Shown here: in pieces, positions 22,035-23,755 of the stretch
Layout of the letters: each line of letters begins with the position of its first letter
Position numbering within the stretch: the stretch's first letter is position 1
From: Lachnospiraceae bacterium UBA4381
GTDB taxonomy: Bacteria > Bacillota > Clostridia > Lachnospirales > Lachnospiraceae
Assembly (NCBI GenBank): GCA_002391105.1
Contig: DGRT01000125.1
Span: forward strand, 1 to 23,755
Direction: 5' to 3'
DNA length: 23,755 bases
Notes under the pieces: generated by a model
What the model was told of the DNA's origin: nothing
Seen by the model: only the letters and a program-made list of their open reading frames with translations
The model's database searches: none
Translations under genes and position numbers: made by a program

Positions 22035-23755
22035 ATGGAGACGATAGGATCCGCTCTTTTGAAATGCAAAGAGATATGCAACAGATATGGTAAAATGGTT
22101 CCGGAGGTTCCTTATGAGGAACTGTTTTACCAGTTCTGCGATGATACCATACGAATGGGATTTCTTGTCGCAGCAAGTGACGGGTATGTGGATGTAGTGG
22201 AGATAGACTATATCAACAGAACCTTTGGTATATCCTTTGACTATACTGTTCTTACAAAGAGCTATGGTCTGGATAGCATATCTGACAGAAGCTATCTGAA
22301 GTGTCTTCCCATCTCTATTAAAACTGTGGCTGGTCTTGAGAAGAAGCTGAAACCGGAACCTAACTGTTTCATGGAGGATACCAGAACTCTCTATAATACT
22401 ATGAAGCAGTTTGGCGATGGAATGTTGAACTGTACAGGAGCCAGACTCAGGTTTAGTGTTATGATTCAGGAATATTTTATTAATAACATTTTAAACTATA
22501 TATTTTATATGGAAGAAATGGATGCCCTTATGAGTCCTCAGTTTAATGAGGCTATGTCCTTCAGGATGGGTGAAGCTAATCCAAGTCGTGGTAATGTGCC
22601 GGATCAGAATACCAGAATAAGTACCAATGGGAGAGCAGTGATAACCACAGACTCTGAAGGAAATATGGGACCGGAAAAAGAATCGGATACGGGTGAAGGA
22701 GCCTATAGGGGTGGAATGCGACTAAGAATGCGTAATATGCCGGCGGGTGATATAACAGGCGGCGCCCCTAAGACTGGTGATGGACAGAGTGTGGCTGGAA
22801 AAAATGGAAATGCTGCTCAGGACTACTCTGACAGGAATGATCGTGAAAAGTCAATGGAGACTGCCCGTGGTAATATGTCTCTCATTTCAGGAGCGGCCAC
22901 GTATGGCAGAAGCAGTTCTATGCTTGGCGGTGATAAGCCTGCGGTTGGATCTATGATTGATATGGATACTATTAATGACATTTTGAAGGATGTGGATTCC
23001 ATGATTGGTCTCGGTAGTGTGAAAAAAGAGATCCATGATATGGTTAATATGATCCTGATAAATGAGATGCGCCGCCGTAAGGGGCTGAAAAGTCCGGTTA
23101 TGTCAAGACATCTGGTATTTACGGGAAATCCCGGAACAGGAAAAACAACTATAGCGCGTGCTATAGGAAGGATATACAAGACTCTTGGTATTCTTGAGAA
23201 GGGGCATATGATAGAAACTGACAGGAGCGGCATGGTTGCAGGCTATATGGGACAGACAGCCGAGAAGGTGACTGAAGTTGTGAAAAGTGCGATGGGCGGA
23301 ATCCTGTTTATAGATGAGGCCTATTCCCTTGTAAGTGACAGTGAGGGGGATTTTGGGCAGGAAGCTATCAATACTCTCCTGAAGCTTATGGAAGATAACA
23401 GAGACAATCTGGTTGTAATTGTTGCAGGTTATACCGACGAAATGGAAGACTTCATCAATTCCAACCCCGGACTCAGATCCCGTTTCAATCGATATATACA
23501 GTTTAATGATTATTCTGATGATGAGCTTCTGCAGATATTTAAGGGTTATGTAACAGAACAGGATTACAGCCTTGAAGAAGGTTCAGACGAGATAATACTG
23601 CAGGCTATACGAAAGATGAGAGATAAGGAAACAGAGAACTTTGGTAATGCACGTTCTGTCAGAAACTACTTCGAGAATGTAATTACAAACCAGGCCAACC
23701 GTCTTATGGAGGAGGGAGGCATGAGCTCTGACATGGATAAGCTCATGCTCATAAA
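22035..23755 (+). CDS. CbxX/SpoVK-type AAA+ ATPase with TerB-like N-terminus, partial
   Basis: The frame is open from ATG 22035 to the window end (573 complete codons, C-terminus missing). GAGGTGG lies 5 nt upstream. Residues about 35-70 (FLVAASDGYVDVVEIDYINR) resemble the acidic loop of TerB/DjlA-like domains. A Gly/Met/Asn-rich linker spans about 170-315. The AAA+ core follows: IGLGSVKKEI before Walker A GNPGTGKT (364-371), pore-loop-like SGMVAGYMGQTAEK, Walker B ILFIDEA with D427 and E428, VVIVAGYTDEM with a sensor-type position, arginine-bearing PGLRSRF, and the sensor-2 region GNARSVRNYF. This core is the CbxX/CfqX group that includes EccA of type VII secretion and SpoVK. The neighbouring double-glycine and surface-protein genes suggest an envelope or secretion role, which is inferred from context only. 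Confidence 0.88.
   Translation, partial: METIGSALLKCKEICNRYGKMVPEVPYEELFYQFCDDTIRMGFLVAASDGYVDVVEIDYINRTFGISFDYTVLTKSYGLDSISDRSYLKCLPISIKTVAGLEKKLKPEPNCFMEDTRTLYNTMKQFGDGMLNCTGARLRFSVMIQEYFINNILNYIFYMEEMDALMSPQFNEAMSFRMGEANPSRGNVPDQNTRISTNGRAVITTDSEGNMGPEKESDTGEGAYRGGMRLRMRNMPAGDITGGAPKTGDGQSVAGKNGNAAQDYSDRNDREKSMETARGNMSLISGAATYGRSSSMLGGDKPAVGSMIDMDTINDILKDVDSMIGLGSVKKEIHDMVNMILINEMRRRKGLKSPVMSRHLVFTGNPGTGKTTIARAIGRIYKTLGILEKGHMIETDRSGMVAGYMGQTAEKVTEVVKSAMGGILFIDEAYSLVSDSEGDFGQEAINTLLKLMEDNRDNLVVIVAGYTDEMEDFINSNPGLRSRFNRYIQFNDYSDDELLQIFKGYVTEQDYSLEEGSDEIILQAIRKMRDKETENFGNARSVRNYFENVITNQANRLMEEGGMSSDMDKLMLI

Noticed and set aside
22823..23233. 136-aa minus-strand frame opposite the AAA+ gene
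   Set aside because: It lies entirely within the plus-strand AAA+ frame, which has clear Walker motifs; it has no ribosome binding site.
1..23755. CRISPR arrays, tRNA or rRNA genes, insertion sequences
   Set aside because: I saw no spaced direct repeats of CRISPR type, no tRNA-like cloverleaf or rRNA sequence, and no transposase or terminal inverted repeats. The tandem repeats present are coding or leader repeats without spacers.

Overview
The window looks like chromosomal DNA of a low-GC Gram-positive gut or rumen anaerobe, most likely a Lachnospiraceae-type Clostridium relative. The evidence is A/T-rich coding sequence with AGGAGG-type ribosome binding sites, a very large secreted protein with InlB-type repeats and choline-binding-like C-terminal repeats, an intracellular multi-domain GH2 glycosidase, and a double-glycine leader peptide. 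The genus cannot be fixed from the sequence. All clearly intact genes lie on the plus strand.

Region 1 (6-7440) reads as one sensing and transport block. It holds an ABC ATPase, an 8-TM FtsX/MacB-type permease, a lipoprotein with a C45/choloylglycine-hydrolase-like Ntn domain (overlapping the permease by 8 nt), an OmpR-type response regulator, a histidine kinase (4-nt overlap) and a TetR-type regulator. The layout resembles envelope-stress or peptide-export/resistance modules, but the substrate is unknown. Region 2 (7441-12070) holds a good promoter, a leader with a long-range stem, and a giant surface protein. The surface gene is split by one in-frame TAG (8256-8258). It ends at a rho-independent terminator.

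Region 3 (12070-17060) is an accessory, partly decayed island. It contains an AbiE type IV toxin-antitoxin locus with an intact AbiEi antitoxin but a toxin gene that has lost its middle. It also holds a glycerate kinase, a broken small gene, an unidentified ORF, an HExxH metallopeptidase-like protein, and a small minus-strand gene with a frameshift near its start.

Region 4 (17061-23755) begins with a 1,293-aa GH2 enzyme. Its leader carries a 45-bp tandem duplication and its coding region a 36-bp triplicated insert. It is followed closely by a 77-aa double-glycine peptide, a small Asn-rich membrane/cell-wall protein (frameshifted) and a TerB-like/CbxX-type AAA+ ATPase that runs off the window. 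The last three may form an export- or surface-related module; this is the least explained part of the window.

Five genes are broken in this one window: by a nonsense codon, by an internal deletion, by both a stop and a frame slip, and by two single-base shifts in or near homopolymers. Both real decay and base-level assembly error should be considered.
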